The notes under the pieces: model-generated
Database searches by the model: none
What the model saw: the letters and a program-made list of their open reading frames with translations, nothing else
What the model was told of the DNA's origin: nothing
Made by a program: the position numbers and the translations under genes
Part shown: piece by piece, positions 1-13,413 of the stretch
Numbering within the stretch: the first letter of the stretch is position 1
Layout: every line of letters starts with the position of its first letter
NCBI GenBank assembly: GCA_033807695.1
Contig: CM066303.1
Location: 4,616,937 to 4,680,936 of the forward strand
DNA from: Daedaleopsis sinensis
Taxonomy: Eukaryota; Basidiomycota; Agaricomycetes; Polyporales; Polyporaceae
Length of the DNA: 64,000 nt
Direction: 5' to 3'

Positions 1-3000
1 TGCGGTCGTAGAGTCGTCCGCCGCCGTGGTAGCATCTTCCGCCGCCGCCGTTGTGGTCGCGTCGTCGGCCGCCGCTGTGGTGGTCGCGTCGGCATCGGCT
101 GCTGCTGTCGTGGTAGCGTCGTCTGCCGCCGCTGTGGTTGCCGCGTCCTCGACCACTGCGGTCGTAGTGGAGTCGTCTGCCGCCGCGGTCGTGGTCGCGT
201 CGTCGGCTGCCGCGGTGGTGGTCGCGTCCTCAGCTGCTGCGGTCGTGGAGTCGTCCGCCGCCGCTGTGGTGGTCGCATCGTCCGCGACTGCCGTGGTAGT
301 CGCGTCATCAGCGACCGCGGTCGTGGTCGCGTCGTCAGCGGCTGCTGATGTAGTCGTCGTGTCGTCCGCGGCCGCAGTCGTGGTAGCGTCGTCCGCGACT
401 GCCGTGGTAGTCGCATCAGCAGCGACCGCGGTCGTGGTCGCATCGTCGGCCGCTGCCGTGGTAGTCGCATCGTCTGCTGCCGCCGTGGTTGCCGCGTCCT
501 CGACCACTGCGGTGGTCGCGTCGTCCGCTGCCGCCGTGGTGGTCGCGTCATCAGCGACCGCGGTCGTGGTCGCGTCGTCAGCGACTGCTGATGTAGTCGT
601 CGCGTCGTCCGCGGCCGCAGTCGTGGTAGCGTCGTCCGCGACTGCCGTGGTAGTCGCATCGTCAGCGACCGCGGTCGTGGTCGCATCGTCGGCCGCTGCC
701 GTAGTGGTCGCGTCGTCCGCTGCCGCCGTGGTGGTCGCGTCCTCAGCTGCTGCGGTCGTGGAGTCGTCCGCCGCCGCTGTGGTGGTCGCGTCCTCAGTAA
801 CAGCCGTGGTGGTCGCGTCGTCCGCAACCGCCGTAGTCGTAGCATCGTCCGCGGCCGTGGTGGTCGCGTCGTCGGCCGCCGCAGTCGTGGTAGCGTCGTC
901 CGCCGCGGTGGTGGTCGCGTCCTCAGCTGCTGCAGTGGTCGCGCTGTCTTCCGCCGCGGTGGTGGGCGTGGTAGCGTCGGCCGTCGTAGTGGTGGTCGTG
1001 TCGTCCGCTGCCGCCGTGGTGGTCGCAGCGTCCTCGACCTCCGCGGTCGTAGTGGAGTCGTCCGCCGCCGTGGTGGTCGCGTCGTCGGCCGCCGCTGTGG
1101 TGGTAGCGTCGTCCGCCGCCGTGGTGGTCGCGTCGTCGGCCGCCGCTGTGGTGGTAGCGTCGTCCGCCGCCGTGGTGGTTGCCGCGTCCTCGACCACTGC
1201 GGTGGTCGCGTCCTCAGCTGCTGCGGTCGTGGAGTCGTCCGCGGCCGTTGTGGTGGTATCATCCGCCGCGGTAGTGGTAGTCGCGTCCTCAGCTGCTGCG
1301 GTCGTGGTGTCATCCGCCGCCGTGGTAGTAGCATCTTCAGCCGCCGCGGTCGTGGTCGCGTCGTCCGCCGCCGTCGTGGTTGCCGCGTCCTCGACCACTG
1401 CGGTGGTCGCGTCGTCCGCTGCCGCCGTGGTGGTCGCGTCCTCAGCTGCTGCAGTGGTCGCGCTGTCGTCCGCGGCCGCGGTCGTAGTAGCGTCATCCGC
1501 TACCGCGGTCGTGGTAGCGTCTTCCGTCGCCGCCGTGGTTGCAGCGTCCTCGACTACTGCGGTGGTCGCGTCGTCCGCCGCCGCCGTAGTAGTTGCATCT
1601 TCCGCTGCCGCTGTGGTAGTCGCATCGTCAGCGACCGCGGTCGTGGTCGCGTCGTCGGCCGCCGCAGTGGTGGTGGCATCGTCCGCCGCGGCTGTGGTGG
1701 TAGCATCATCTGCCGTCGTGGTCGCGTCATCGGCCGCCGCTGTGGTGGTCGTGTCGTCTGCCGCCGCTGTAGTGGTCGCGTCGTCCGCTGCCGCGGTGGT
1801 GGTCGCATCGTCCGCCGCCGCTGTGGTGGTCGCGTCCTCAGTAACAGCCGTGGTGGTAGCGTCGTCCGCAACCGCCGTAGTCGTAGCATCGTCCGCTGCC
1901 GCCGTGGTTGCCGCGTCCTCGACCACCGTGGGTGTAGCGTCGTCCGCCGCCGCCGTTGTGGTAGCGTCGTCCGCCGTTGTGGTGGTCGCGTCCTCGACCG
2001 CCGCTGTGGTGGTCGTGTCCTCAGCTGCTGCCGTGGTCGCATCCTCCGCAGCCGCGGTGGTGGTAGGGTCTTCCGCCGCCGCCGTGGTTGCCGCGTCCTC
2101 GACCACTGCGGTGGTCGCGTCGGCGGCCGCCGCTGTGGTGGTCGCGTCGTCGGCTGCAGCTGTGGTAGTCGCGTCGTCCGCTGCCGCAGTCGTGGTAGCA
2201 TCGTCTGCCGCCGCCGTTGTGGTCGCATCCTCAGCCGCCGCCGTGGTCGTGGAGTCGTCCGCAACCGCCGTGGTTGTAGCATCGTCCGCAACGGTGGTGG
2301 TCGTGTCGTCCGCTGCCGCAGTGGTGGTGGTCGCGTCCTCAGCTGCTGCGGTCGTAGAGTCGGCCGCCGCAGTGGTGGTCGCGTCGTCCGCGATCGCCGT
2401 GGTGGTCGCGTCGTCCGCCGCCGCCGTGGTTGCTGCGTCCTCGACCACTGCGGTGGTCGCGTTGTCGACCGCCGCAGTCGTGGTAGCGTCGTCCGCCGCC
2501 GTGGTGGTCGCGTCCTCAGCTGCTGCGGTCGTGGAGTCGTCCGCCGCCGCTGTGGTGGTCGCGTCCTCAGTAACGGCCGTGGTGGTAGCGTCGTCCGCAA
2601 CCGCCGTAGTCGTAGCATCGTCCGTGGCCGTGGTGGTCGCATCGTCGGCCGCCGCAGTCGTGGTAGCGTCGTCCGCCGCCGTGGTGGTCGCGTCCTCAGC
2701 TGCTGCAGTGGTCGTGTCGTCCGCTGCCGCCGCTGTGGTGGTCGCATCCTCAGCTGCTGCGGTCGTGGTGTCATCCGCCGCCGTGGTAGTAGCGTCCTCA
2801 GCCGCTGCAGTCGTTGTCGCGGTGTCGTCCGCCGTGGCTGCGGTGGTCGCGTCGTCGGCCGCCGCAGTCGTGGTAGCGTCGTCGGCCGCTGCGGTGGTGG
2901 TCGCGTCCTCAACTGCTGCAGTGGTCGTCGCATCGTCCGCGGCAGTAGCCGTAGTTGTTGCGTCGTCGGCTGCTGCTGTCGTCGTGCTGTCGTCCGCCGC

Positions 3001-6000
3001 AGTCGTCGTCGCGTCGTCTGCCGCCGCCGTCGTGGTAGCGTCGTCCGCTGCCGCCGTAGTGGTCGCATCATCGGCCGCTGCCGTGGTAGTCGCGTCCTCA
3101 GCTGCTGCGGTCGTGGTGTCGTCCGCCGCCGTGGTGGTAGCAGCGTCCTCGACTACTGCGGTGGTCGCATCGTCCGCTGCCGCCGTGGTGGTCGCGTCGT
3201 CGGCTACAGCTGTGGTAGTCGCGTCATCAGCCGCTGCTGTGGTCGTCGGGGTGTCGTCTGCCGCCGCGGTCGTAGTAGCGTCATCCGCTACCGCGGTCGT
3301 GGTAGCATCTTCCGTCGCCGCCGTGGTTGCAGCGTCCTCGACTACTGCGGTGGTCGCCTCGTCCGCTGCCGCGGTGGTGGTCGCATCGTCGGCCGCTGCC
3401 GTGGTGGTGGTCGCGTCGTCCGCGACTGCCGTGGTAGTCGCGTCGTCAGCGACCGCGGTCGTGGTAGCGTCGTCGGCTGCTGCAGTAGTCGTGGCGTCAC
3501 CTGCCGCTGCCGCCGTGGTGGTGGTGTCGTCCGCTGCAGCTGAAGTCGCAGCGTCCTCGACCTCCACTGTGGGCGTAGCGTCGTCCGCCGCCGCCGTCGT
3601 GGTAGCATCATCCGCTGGCGCTGCTGCTGCTGTGGTGGTAGCGTCATCCGCCGCCGCCGTAGTGGTAGCAGCGTCAGCGACCGCCGTAGTAGTTGCGTCG
3701 TCCGCCGCCGCGGTAGTAGCAGCATTGCCAGCGTCCGCCGCCGTCGTGGTGGTAGCATCATCCGCTGCCGCCGTGGTCGTGTCGTCAGCTGCTGCCGTCG
3801 TCGTGCTGTCGTCCGCCGCTGTGGTGGTAGCGTCGTCTGCTGCCGCCGCTGTGGTGGTAGCGTCGTCCGCTGCCGCGGTGGTGGTCGCGGAATCGTCGGC
3901 CGCTGCTGTGGTCGTCGCATCATCCGCTGCTGCAGTAGTCGTGGCGTCATCTGCTGCCGCCGCCGTGGTGGTAGCGTCGTCGACAACCGCCGTGGTCGTG
4001 GCATCATCGGCCGGCGCTGTGGTAGTAGCATCATCAGCAAGAGCAGTCGTCGTGGTGGTGTCGTCCGCTGCTGCTGAAGTCGCAGCATCCTCGACGACCA
4101 CTGTGGGCGTGCTGTCGTCTGCCGTGGTGGTGGTCGCGTCATCCGCCGCCGCCGTGGTGGTGGCATCATCCGCTGGCGCTGCTGCTGCTGTGGTGGTCGC
4201 GTCATCCGCCGCCGCCGTAGTGGTAGCAGCGTCAGCGACCGCCGTAGTAGTTGCGTCTTCCGCCGCCGCGGTAGTAGTAGCATCACCAGCGTCCGCCGCC
4301 GTTGTGGTGGTAGCATCATCCGCTGCCGCCGTGGTCGTGTCGTCAGCTGCTGCTGTCGTCGTGCTGTCGTCCGCCGCGGTGGTGGTAGCGTCGTCCGCTG
4401 CCGCGGTGGTGGTCGCGGAATCGTCGGCCGCTGCTGTGGTCGTCGCATCCTCGATTGCTGCTGTGGTCGTGGAGTGATCCGCCGCCGCCGTGGTGGTTGC
4501 GTCCTCAGCTGCTGCGGTCGTGGAGTCATCCGCCGCGGTCGTGGTCGCGTCGTCTGCTGCCGCCGTGGTTGTAGCGTCGTCCGCGACTGCGGTCGTGGTA
4601 GCGTCGTCGACAACCGCCGTGGTCGTGGCATCATCGGCCGGCGCTGTGGTAGTAGCATCATCAGCAAGAGCAGTCGTCGTGGTGGTGTCGTCCGCCGCCG
4701 TTGAAGTCGCAGCGTCCTCGACGACCACTGTGGGCGTGCTGTCGTCTGCCGTGGTGGTGGTAGCGTCATCCGCCGCCGCCATGGTGGTGGCATCATCCGC
4801 TGGCGCTGCTGCTGCTGTGGTGGTCGCGTCATCCGCCGCCGCCGTGGTGGTGGCAGCGTCAGCGACCGCCGTAGTAGTTGCGTCTTCCGCCGCCGCGGTA
4901 GTAGCAGTATCGCCAGCGTCCGCCTCCGCCGTGGTAGTTGCGTCGTCCGCCGCCGCCGTGGTTGTTGCGTCTTCCGCCGCCGCGGTTGTGGTGGGGGTGG
5001 TGTCGTCCGCTGCGGGTGTGGTCGCAGCGTCCTCGACCACCACCGGGGTTGTTGCGTCTTCCGCCGCCGCGGTTGTGGTCGTCGTGTCGTCAGCGGGTGC
5101 TGCCGTCGTCGTCGTGTCGTCAGCAGCTGCTGTCGTCGTGGTCGTAGCGTCATCAGCTGCCGCTGTCGTCGTCGTCGCATCGTCAGCTGCTGCTGTCGTC
5201 GTCGTTGCGTCGTCAGCGGGTGCTGCCGTCGTCGTAGCGTCGTCAGCTGCTGCTGTTGTCGTCGTCGCATCGTCAGCAGGTGCAGCTGCCGTCGTCGTCG
5301 CGTCGTCAGCTGCTGCTGTTGTGGTCGTCGCATTGTCAGCTGCTGCCGCCGTGGTCGTCGTCGCATCGTCTGCGGCGGCTGTCGTAGTCGTCGCATCGTC
5401 GGCGGGCGCAGCTGCCGTCGTAGTCGCGTCGTTAGCTGCTGCTGTCGTGGTCGTCGCGTCGTCAGCGGGTGCAGCTGCTGTCGTGGTCGCATCGTCAGCT
5501 GCTGCTGTTGTGGTCGTAGCGTCGTCCGCGGCTGCCGTAGTCGTCGTCGCATCGTCGGCGGGTACAGCTGCTGTCGTGGTCGTCGCGTCGTCAGCTGCTG
5601 CAGTCGTGGTCGTCGCATCGTCAGCAGGTGCTGCTGCCGTGGTGGTCGCATCGTCGGCGGGCGCAGCTGCTGTCGTGGTCGCGTCGTCGGCGGGCGCAGC
5701 TGCTGTCGTCGTCGGCGCGTCGTCTGCGGCGGCTGTCGTGGTCGTCGCGTCGTCGGCCGCCGCAGTCGTCGTCGTAGCGTCATCTGCGGCTGCTGCCGTT
5801 GTCGTGGTGTCGTCCGCGGCTGCTGCCGTGGTCGTCGCGTCATCCGCGGCCGCTGCCGTAGTCGTAGCGTCGTCCGCGGCTGCTGCAGTGGTCGTCGCGT
5901 CGTCGGCGGGTGCAGCTGCCGTCGTTGTGGTGTCGTCAGCAGCTGCTGCCGTGGTCGTCGTCGCATCGTCAGCTGGAGCCGTCGTGGTCGTCGCATCATC

Positions 6001-6454
6001 AACGACGACGACCGTGGTGGTGGCGGTGTCATCCGCGGTGGTGGTGGTGGTGTCGTCCGCCGCCGCCGTAGTAGCGTCGTCCGCAGTAGTGGTGGCATCG
6101 GCGCCGTCGACGGGGTCGTCCCGGCGCGCGAACGGGCGGTTCGGGTGCATCGTCGGCGCGAGGTCGCGGAGGGGCCCCGAGAAGCGGCCGCGGAAGAGCT
6201 TCGCGAAGACGCCGCGGGCGGGGCGCGCGGGCACGGGCGCGGGCGCGGCGAGGGGCTCCGCGGGGCGCGCGCCGCGGAAGGGGGTTACTGGGCGTGGCGT
6301 GAGCGTTAGTACGATGAGATGCGAGAGAACGGAGAAAAAAAGAAGGGAAGGGAGGAAGGGAGGAAGGGAAGGGAGGATACGCACTGGACCCGTCCGCGGT
6401 GGAGGTGTACGTCATGGAGACGGCTAGCAGCACGGCAATCTTGATCGGAATCAT
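1..6454 (-). CDS. Secreted Thr/Ala/Asp-repeat (mucin-like) protein A, 3' end beyond the window
   Basis: Two exons are visible: 6385-6454 and 6287 down to the window edge, with a 97 bp intron (donor GTGCGT, acceptor CCCAG). Exon 1 encodes MIPIKIAVLLAVSMTYTS, a typical signal peptide. After a short conserved stretch (RGVFAKLFRGRFSG, then APTMHPNRPF) the frame becomes about 2,000 residues of a 9-10 residue repeat of the form ATTTAAADD. It appears open to base 1, so at least 2,100 residues are encoded and the stop is not seen. The length, Thr content and signal peptide suggest a heavily O-glycosylated wall or extracellular protein; that is inference. The paralogue at 11376-13413 has the same signal peptide, an exon 1 of identical length (70 nt) and the same intron phase, which fixes strand and frame. 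The long plus-strand Val/Ala/Ser frames over this DNA are its antisense. Confidence 0.72.
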
Positions 6455-7237
6455 GTTGCGCGTGTGTGGAGGGGTAAGGGGGAGTAGGAGGAGGGGGAGG
6501 GGGGGAGGAAGGGCCTCCGGAGGGAGGGAGAGGAAGGTTTCGGGGAGGTCACGGTGGAAAAAAGCAGTGTGTGGGATATGTTTTGCGAGGGTATTCGCTG
6601 GGGGATATGCAAACGTGTGGAGGGGGTCTCTGGGGAAAGAGGGTACGGTGGGAGGTCGTGGGCAGCGGCGGGGGCGGGGACTTAAGTACCGCCAGGCGTC
6701 ATCCGCGCGGAACTGCCAGCCTTTCCGAGTCGAGCGAGGGCGCGGGTCGGATTGGAATCGGGGGTCGGATGACGGAGCAGAGAGGCGCGGATTGGCCAGG
6801 GCTGCTCGGATTCGGACGGTCCCCATGCGCATCCGCGTTGTGGTTTGCACCCGCGTTCTGGTCCTGGCCGGTGGTGGGGGAGAGAGAGACGCCCCGGTGG
6901 CGGTGCCCAGCTGACGGCGTCTGACATACCCGTTTCGGATATGTCCCAAACAAGCCCTGCACTCAGCCTCCGATCGCCACGTCGACTGGCGAATGCTCAC
7001 GACAACTGCGAGATTGGCTCTAGCTTTATCATGCTGCTGGTGCGAGGGCTACTCTGAAGGTGCTAGATGTCGCTCTGCCAGCAAGAGCTTTCCGGACCGA
7101 GTTCTCCGAGCTGCTGACTTTCTGCGACTCGCTCGGACTATACTCTGACGCATATACTAGTCTTGAGCATCGTTACTGGGACCGGCGATCGCCCACCTCT
7201 GTCGCCAACAGCCTCGTCCCCCACAAATGTTCTGGCA
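6455..7237. promoter_or_regulatory. Upstream region of Thr-repeat gene A
   Basis: No convincing gene. Several blocks match the region upstream of paralogue B: the element TTAAGTACC at about 6681 (B: about 13544) and the motif GATACCCGTTTCGGAT-like at 6925-6942 (B: 13795-13810). Conservation in the same order upstream of both genes suggests shared promoter elements or simply residual duplication. Confidence 0.4.
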
Positions 7238-7664
7238 AGTCTCTACGCTTGTCTGCGCTCGCAGCTGCTTGTGCAAGCCAAGGGTAAGTAACGTTTGACG
7301 CCGCACTCACGCCTCTACAAAATAGGTCCCCTACGAACTATACTGTCTTTCTCGGGCGGCGTATTACATGAAATATTCCCCGCGATCCTTACTTCAAGAC
7401 GGGTACATGCCTGCGGCAGTCGTGGGCTTCTCCGTCCCCTAGTCGGTCCTAGAGACGGGCGTCGCGACTACCAGCCCCACGCCCCCGGTCACGCAGACCA
7501 CGATCACCGCACCGTGCACACAGACCGTCAACGAGAACTTCGTCTTGCGCACGACGACGACGGCGCGCACGATCGCGAGGGCCACGATGACCGCGATCAC
7601 GAGCACGGTCTCAGCGAACGGCCAAAGCGGGCATGCCCGCCACACCATCCGCTCCGGGTCCGAG
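7238..7664 (+). pseudogene. Possible degenerate small-protein locus, copy A
   Basis: The plus strand shows a peptide SALAAACASQG near 7255-7287, then a candidate acceptor CCCCTAG at 7442 followed by a Thr-rich open stretch (SVLETGVATTSPTPP onward) to a candidate donor GAG|GTACGT at 7664. Copy B at 14225-14595 has the same landmarks, including the acceptor, the SPTP motif and the terminal GTACGT block. No start codon and no consistent frame join the pieces here, so this is either decayed or wrongly parsed. Product unknown. Confidence 0.2.
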
Positions 7665-10600
7665 GTACGTCATATTCCGCTTCTCTTTGCGCAATCCGTG
7701 CCGTGCCCACCCAGCGCGCGCCGCAATGCCGTTGCAGGCCCCGACCACTGTCACTTAGGGCCGTCTCCGGCTCACCCACCTCCGACGACCCACCGGCCCC
7801 GGACATCCGCACAGCACAGAACATCCGCGACGCCTCGCCTCGTCCTGCGTATCCGTATCCCGCCGCACGACTCCGAGCCCACAAACTTGGTCCCACCACA
7901 TGTCACATCGCTCCTCGCCGCCGCGCACCAGTCACGCCCGCAGCCTCACCTAGCTCCACCTCGCGCTGCCCCGCGTCCGCTCCGCGCTCTCCGCGCTCAA
8001 GCTCAAGTACTGTCCGTGGTCTGGGACTCTGGGGATCACATGTACACAAGCGTCCGCCGCGATCGGCTCGTCGTATCTACGCACGACGTAGCCCTTGGGC
8101 CTTCCTGCCGCTGCCGCTCGTACTGCGAAACAAAGCGACGCACGCGTGTGATGTGTCGCGCTCTCCTCGTCAGGCATCTGCATCAAGCACCGACTCGATT
8201 GCATGTGGCCAGGATGCTCTACGATAATGCTGCTTCAAGGACTTGGACTCCGATGAGTGACAGAGTCAGAGTCGGATCCAGAAATCGGTGTCCATCGTAT
8301 ATATGCGCCTGGATCCGAGTCCTCCCGGTACGTACGCAACGCCGGCGAGCGGACGTACGAGAGGCGTGCTCAGGCTGGAGCCGCATCCCACCGACACCCG
8401 TCGTCGTTGGCCAGCACACACGCTTCATCGTACCCTGGGCCCCAAGGCCCGACCGCGGTGCACCAGCCTGAGCAGACTGAAACTGAGACTGAGCCCGCGC
8501 GCGACGTCGTCCGTCTCTCGCTGTCGACCAACCACGCGCGACGACCCACGGCGAGGGCGAGGGCGGGGTGTCCTGGACCGCACGCGCTAGCCCTGGCCAT
8601 GGAGCGGAGCGGCGTTCACGCGCGCGTCTGGAGGCCCATGTAGCAGCGTTCGCGTCTGAGATCTGGACGGCTGCGGTGTATCGGTGGACGGTGGGCAGAG
8701 CAGGACTCCGGAATCGCGAGGGCGCGCGCGCGCATCTGGGGTCCGTGCTGCGCTTTTTTCTGCGGATCCGGGACGGGGACGGGGTCCCGGGACGTGCAGA
8801 TCGGCGGCGGGCTCGCTGTGCGCGTCCGTAGTGATAGAGCAACGCGTGCATCATACGGTATACCTGCAGTGTAAGGTGTAGACTACTCTGCACGTGCATC
8901 CACCAGCGTATACTTCTCCATGGCGAGGCACGCCATGTTCGAGAGACGGCCGCGTGCCCCAGGTCCGTGCTCGCGGGTGACGCGTTGACGACTCGGAGGA
9001 GCCTGCGAGCGGCCGATGTGCTACCTACCACTGGGAGGACGCGTACGTAGACCGGGATGTCGAAAGACTCAGACTCAGAGGGACGACGCTGGGAGGTTAG
9101 CAGGGTAGCGTAGGGTGCGGGCCTTCGCCGCGGTGCTGGCCGAGTCATGCACGCTACGTGTGGGTCGACGGACGCATCACTGCCATCAGAGACTCAGAGC
9201 TGAGCGGTGCATGTGCAAGCGAGCCCGAGGCATAGTCTTAGGGGAGCGGAGAGGCGGACCGACCGACCGTCAGCGCGAGGCCGGCGCACACGCACAGATC
9301 TAGAGCGGTTTGTACTAGTACCGAGTCCCCAGTCGTATAGAATAGAGAGGAGGGGACGCTTGACACACGTACACGCGCATGGCAGGGATACGCTAAGTTC
9401 GAAGGTATGCACCTCAGCCTCTGCACGCCTCCCGACTCCAACTCGGATACACGCGTTCAGCTGCTGAGAGGCTAGAGGCTAGAGCCCGTGCCAGAGTCCC
9501 AGTCCTCTCGCGAATCTCGAGCCTGCGGTCGCCTGCTCCAGCGGCGTGCGCCGAGTCGTCGTGCTGGCCCATGATGGCGGCGCGTGCTTCCTTCGTCGTC
9601 AGCGTCAGCCGTAACCGCCCTCGCCCTTGCCCTTGCTCTGGGGACGACTCGGGGCGAAGGAGTGGTACGAATGAGTTCAAGTCGCGTCCGCCTAAAAACC
9701 GCTTCTGTGCGCGGTGCGGATGCGGGTGCAGGACAGTGGTTCGGAGCCTGTGGGTGTGGGTGTGGGTGTGAGCGGGTGGGTTGGGTTCTGCGTGCGCGTC
9801 CGGAACCGCGGTGGAACGTGAGCCTGGCACCGTCAAGTAAAAGTAGAACAGTGCTCGCGGCGGCGTTGCACGCGAGGGACAAGTTCGGGACTGCACGCGT
9901 GAAGAGTGCGCACTCAGGCTGGCACTGCTGTGAGTAGGCCGAGTCGTCGAGCCGGGAGCGCAAGGCCGGGGAGTCGTAGCGGAGACGGAGACGGAGGCAT
10001 GCGTCTTCGAAAGTCCTGAGTTCGACCTGAGTACGGTTTGAACGCGTGGTGCGGGCCTTAATTGTCGCACCTTCAAGCCGGACCCGCGTGCGCGAGCTCA
10101 GAGGATATCGATGGTGCGCAGTGCGCACTGGAAGGCGCGAACGCGATCATGAACGTTGAACGGCGCTCGGCGCTCGCTCGGTGCTGCATGAACTCGCACT
10201 CGGAGGACGTTGGGGACCTGGGGGGTGTTCGTGCGTGCACAGCGGGCTCCGGATCCCGCCAGCGCGGACCTCAGGCTGCAGGGATTGTGACATGTGCATG
10301 TGAGGACCCGGACCTGGAAGTGCGCGAAGAGGTCGTACGTACCGTCCGGGATAACGCACAACGTACATGCCTGGTTGGGTCACAGACTGCTGAGTCGGAC
10401 CGCCTCGGAGGATGAGCTTGACGCACTGGCAGGCTGCAGGCGGCGGGACAGGCGGACGATTAGGACCGGATCGGCAGAAGATGCTGGGCGGGAGACGTAC
10501 CTTGCAAGGCGCGCTCTCGAATACGACCTGCGTTGTTCGATTGGAGATGTGCGCAAGAAGTCGCGCGGGTCTCCTCGTGCGACGTTCAGCGTGAGATTGG

Positions 10601-11375
10601 TCGCGGTTTTCGCATGGCAGAGGGGAGGGTGCGGGACGAGGCGAGGGCCGATTGACGACGACGACTACGACGACCGATTCGAAGGGCTGAGGTCTGCAGA
10701 CGCAGCGAGATGTCCTGTGGGGAGCTCGAGGGAGAGGACGTGTGAGACGAGACGTGCTCCTGCGATAGCTGAGACGCGCACCGTACGACCGCGCCTTGCC
10801 AGCCTCTCACTCTCGAGGCCTGAGGCCGTATCCCTTTGCTCGCCTCTTCTCTTGCAACGGCCGCATACGCGGTTCGGGTAAAGAAGACGACTCGGACTTA
10901 CCTTGCAGGGGTGCACCTGTGCGCACTGCGAGACGCTCCCCGACGCCCGTGGGTCTCCCTGAGTGATCGACTCGACTGGCATCGTACGCTGCGAGCGCGA
11001 TTCCGGCAGGCAGAACTGACAGTGACGGTTGACGTTTGACGGTAGTCGGTAGCTGTAGATGATAGATGATGGTGGTCGGGACGGACTTCGAAGCGCTCGG
11101 GGAGGGCAGTGGAGGGTGGCACGAAAATGGTTTTGATACTGCAGTGGATGAAATCGAAACGATTCCGCCGTGACTACGCACATGTAGGTTGATGGAGTGC
11201 GCCTTGGAGAGTGAGTCAACAGTAGCAAGACAGTAGTAACGAAGGAGATGTCATTGATAATTGACGAGACAATGGAGCATACAAGCGGAAACGTCTAAAA
11301 ATACGAAGAGCTCGGATCGAAATACATGTACACATAAGAAGAAATCATTCGAAAGCTAAACAGCGTCAAGCCCAA
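7665..11375. other. Long region with no supportable gene
   Basis: About 3.7 kb of GC-rich sequence. Short open frames occur on both strands, as expected at this base composition, but none has a recognisable domain, and no chain of exons with good splice sites could be assembled. The first 60 bases match the region after 14630, so the tandem duplication extends slightly into it. Nothing else recognisable was seen. Confidence 0.5.
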
Positions 11376-13413
11376 TCATCGACGGCTGGAGGTGACGGTG
11401 ACGGTGCTAGTACTAGCCCTCCTGCGCGTCGCAGTCACCGTCACCGTCACCGTGGAGGTCGACGTGGACACCGCAGTGCTCGTGCGCGTGATCGTGGTGA
11501 TCGGCGTCGACGTCTTGCGGAACAGGTTCGTGATCACCGTCGTTCTGGTGACGGTGCCCGTCGGTACAGCGGCGGTGGTGGTGCTGGTGACGGTCGCGGT
11601 GGCGGGGACGGTGCTCGTCTCGTACACCGTGTTGGTGTTCGTGGTGTCGGGCGTCGTCGTCTCCTCCGCCGAAGTGGTGATGTCGGACGTGGTCGTCTCC
11701 TCCGCCGAGGTGGTAGCGTCAGACGTGGTCGTCTCCTCCGCCGAGGTGGTAGCGTCGGACGTGGTCGTCTCCTCCGCCGAGGTGGTGGTGTCGGACGTGG
11801 TCGTCTCCTCCGCTGAAGTGGTAGTGTCGGACGTGGACGTGGGCGTCGTGGTCGTGGTCGTCTCCTCCGCTGCAGTGGTAGTGTCGGCAGACGTAGTGGT
11901 AGTCGAATCGGCCGCGGTAGTCGTGTCGGCCGCGGTAGTGGTGGTCGTGTCGGCTGCGGTAGTAGTGGTCGAATCGGCCGCGGTGGTGGTAGTCGTCTCC
12001 TCCGCTGAAGTGGTAGTCGAATCGGCCGCGGTGGTGGTGGTCTCGTCAGCAGCTGATGTAGTGGTGGTCTCCTCCACTGCCGAAGTGGTAGTCGTATCGG
12101 CCGCGGTAGTGGTGGTCGTCTCCTCCGCCGCCGAAGTGGTAGTGTCAGCAGGCGAGGTGGTGGTAGTCTCGTCCGCCGCGGTCGTGGTCGTGGTGTCGGC
12201 AGCGGTCGTCGTCGTAGCGTCAGCAACGGTCGTGGTCGTGTCCTCCGCGGCCGTAGTAGTGGTGTCAGCAGCCGAGGTGGTGGTGGTCCCATCAGCGACC
12301 GTGGTCGTTGTAGCATCCGCTACGGTCGTGGTCGTAACATCGTCCGCAGTGGTTGTGGTCGCATCGTCAGCGGAGGTGGTAGTCGTCTCGTCCACCGCGG
12401 TGGTGGTCGTCTCGTCCGCCGCGGTGGTGGTCGTCTCGTCCGCCGCGGTGGTGGTCGTGACATCCGCTACCGTCGTGGTCGTAGCATCGTCCGCTGCTGT
12501 CGTGGTGGTCGCATCGTCAGCGGTCGTGGTGGTAGTAGCATCGTCCGCTGCCGTCGTAGTCGTAGTATCATCCGCCGCGGTCGTGGTGGTCGCATCGTCA
12601 GCCGTGGTGGTGGTAGCATCTTCAGCAGACGTGGTGGTCGTGTCGTCTGCCGTGGTGGTGGTGGTAGCGTCGTCTGCAGCCGTAGTGGTCGCATCGTCCG
12701 CCGCCGTGGTGGTGGTAGCGTCGTCAGCGGCCGTGGTGGTAGCATCATCAGCGGCCGTGGTGGTAGTCGCATCGTCAGCGGCCGTGGTGGTCGCGTCGTC
12801 GGCCGCCGTCGTCGTAGCATCGTCTGCAGCCGTGGTGGTTGCGTCATCTGCAGCGGTCGTGGTGGTAGCGTCGTCAGCGGCCGTGGTGGTTGCGTCATCT
12901 GCAGCCGTAGTGGTCGCATCGTCAGCGGACGTGTTGGTCGCATCATCTGCCGTCGTGGTGGTCGCATCGTCTGCAGCCGTCGTCGTAGCATCGTCTGCAG
13001 CCGTGGTGGTCGCATCGTCCGCCGACGTGGTGGTAGCGCCGTCTGCCGCCGTGGTGGTAGCGTCGTCAGCCGTGGTAGTATCGTCCGCCACAGTCGTAGT
13101 AGTGGTGGTGGTCTCTCCATCGCCCCCCTCATCCTGACGTCGGTAGATCGTACGGTTGTAGTTCACGACCGAAGGCACGACATCGCGGAAGGAGTCCGTG
13201 AAACGCCCGCGTAGTTTCGCGAAGACGCCCGGTGCGGCGCGGCGCGCATCGAATATTTCGTCACCACGAGCGTAGCCCACAGGGCTGCCTAAGATGGTCG
13301 CGTAAGCGCGGTGTGGGTGGATGATGCGAGAAGAAACACTCACTGTTCGCGTCAACGGAAGAGCAGTACGTCAAAGAGACAGCGAGTAACACGGCGATTC
13401 TAATAGGGACCAT
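11376..13413 (-). CDS. Secreted Thr/Ala/Asp-repeat (mucin-like) protein B
   Basis: Exons 13344-13413 and 11376-13288, separated by a 55 bp intron (GTGAGT..CTTAG), encode about 660 residues. The start gives the signal peptide MVPIRIAVLLAVSLTYCSS. Next comes a conserved block containing APGVFAKLRGRF that matches paralogue A, then a TTTAADDA-type repeat, then TTTSAEE-type repeats, and a Ser/Thr-rich C-terminal region ending TVTVTSSRR with no obvious GPI-anchor signal. Likely exported and O-glycosylated, as a wall or adhesive protein; the biochemical role is unknown. The plus-strand Val-rich frame and the minus-strand Arg/Pro-rich frames over the same DNA are shadows. Confidence 0.8.

Noticed and set aside
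1554..6098. Minus-strand Arg/Pro/Leu-rich frames
   Set aside because: Wrong-register readings of the same repeat DNA. They are not linked to the signal-peptide exon.
26..6427. Very long plus-strand open frames rich in Val, Ala and Ser
   Set aside because: They are the antisense of the Thr/Ala/Asp repeat gene. The minus strand has a signal peptide, an intron and a paralogue; the plus frames have none. The same holds for 11392-13137.
7295..11228. Several open frames of 200-310 codons in the 7.3-11.2 kb region
   Set aside because: Overlapping on both strands, Arg/Ser/Pro-rich as expected for random GC-rich DNA, with no domain or consistent exon chain.
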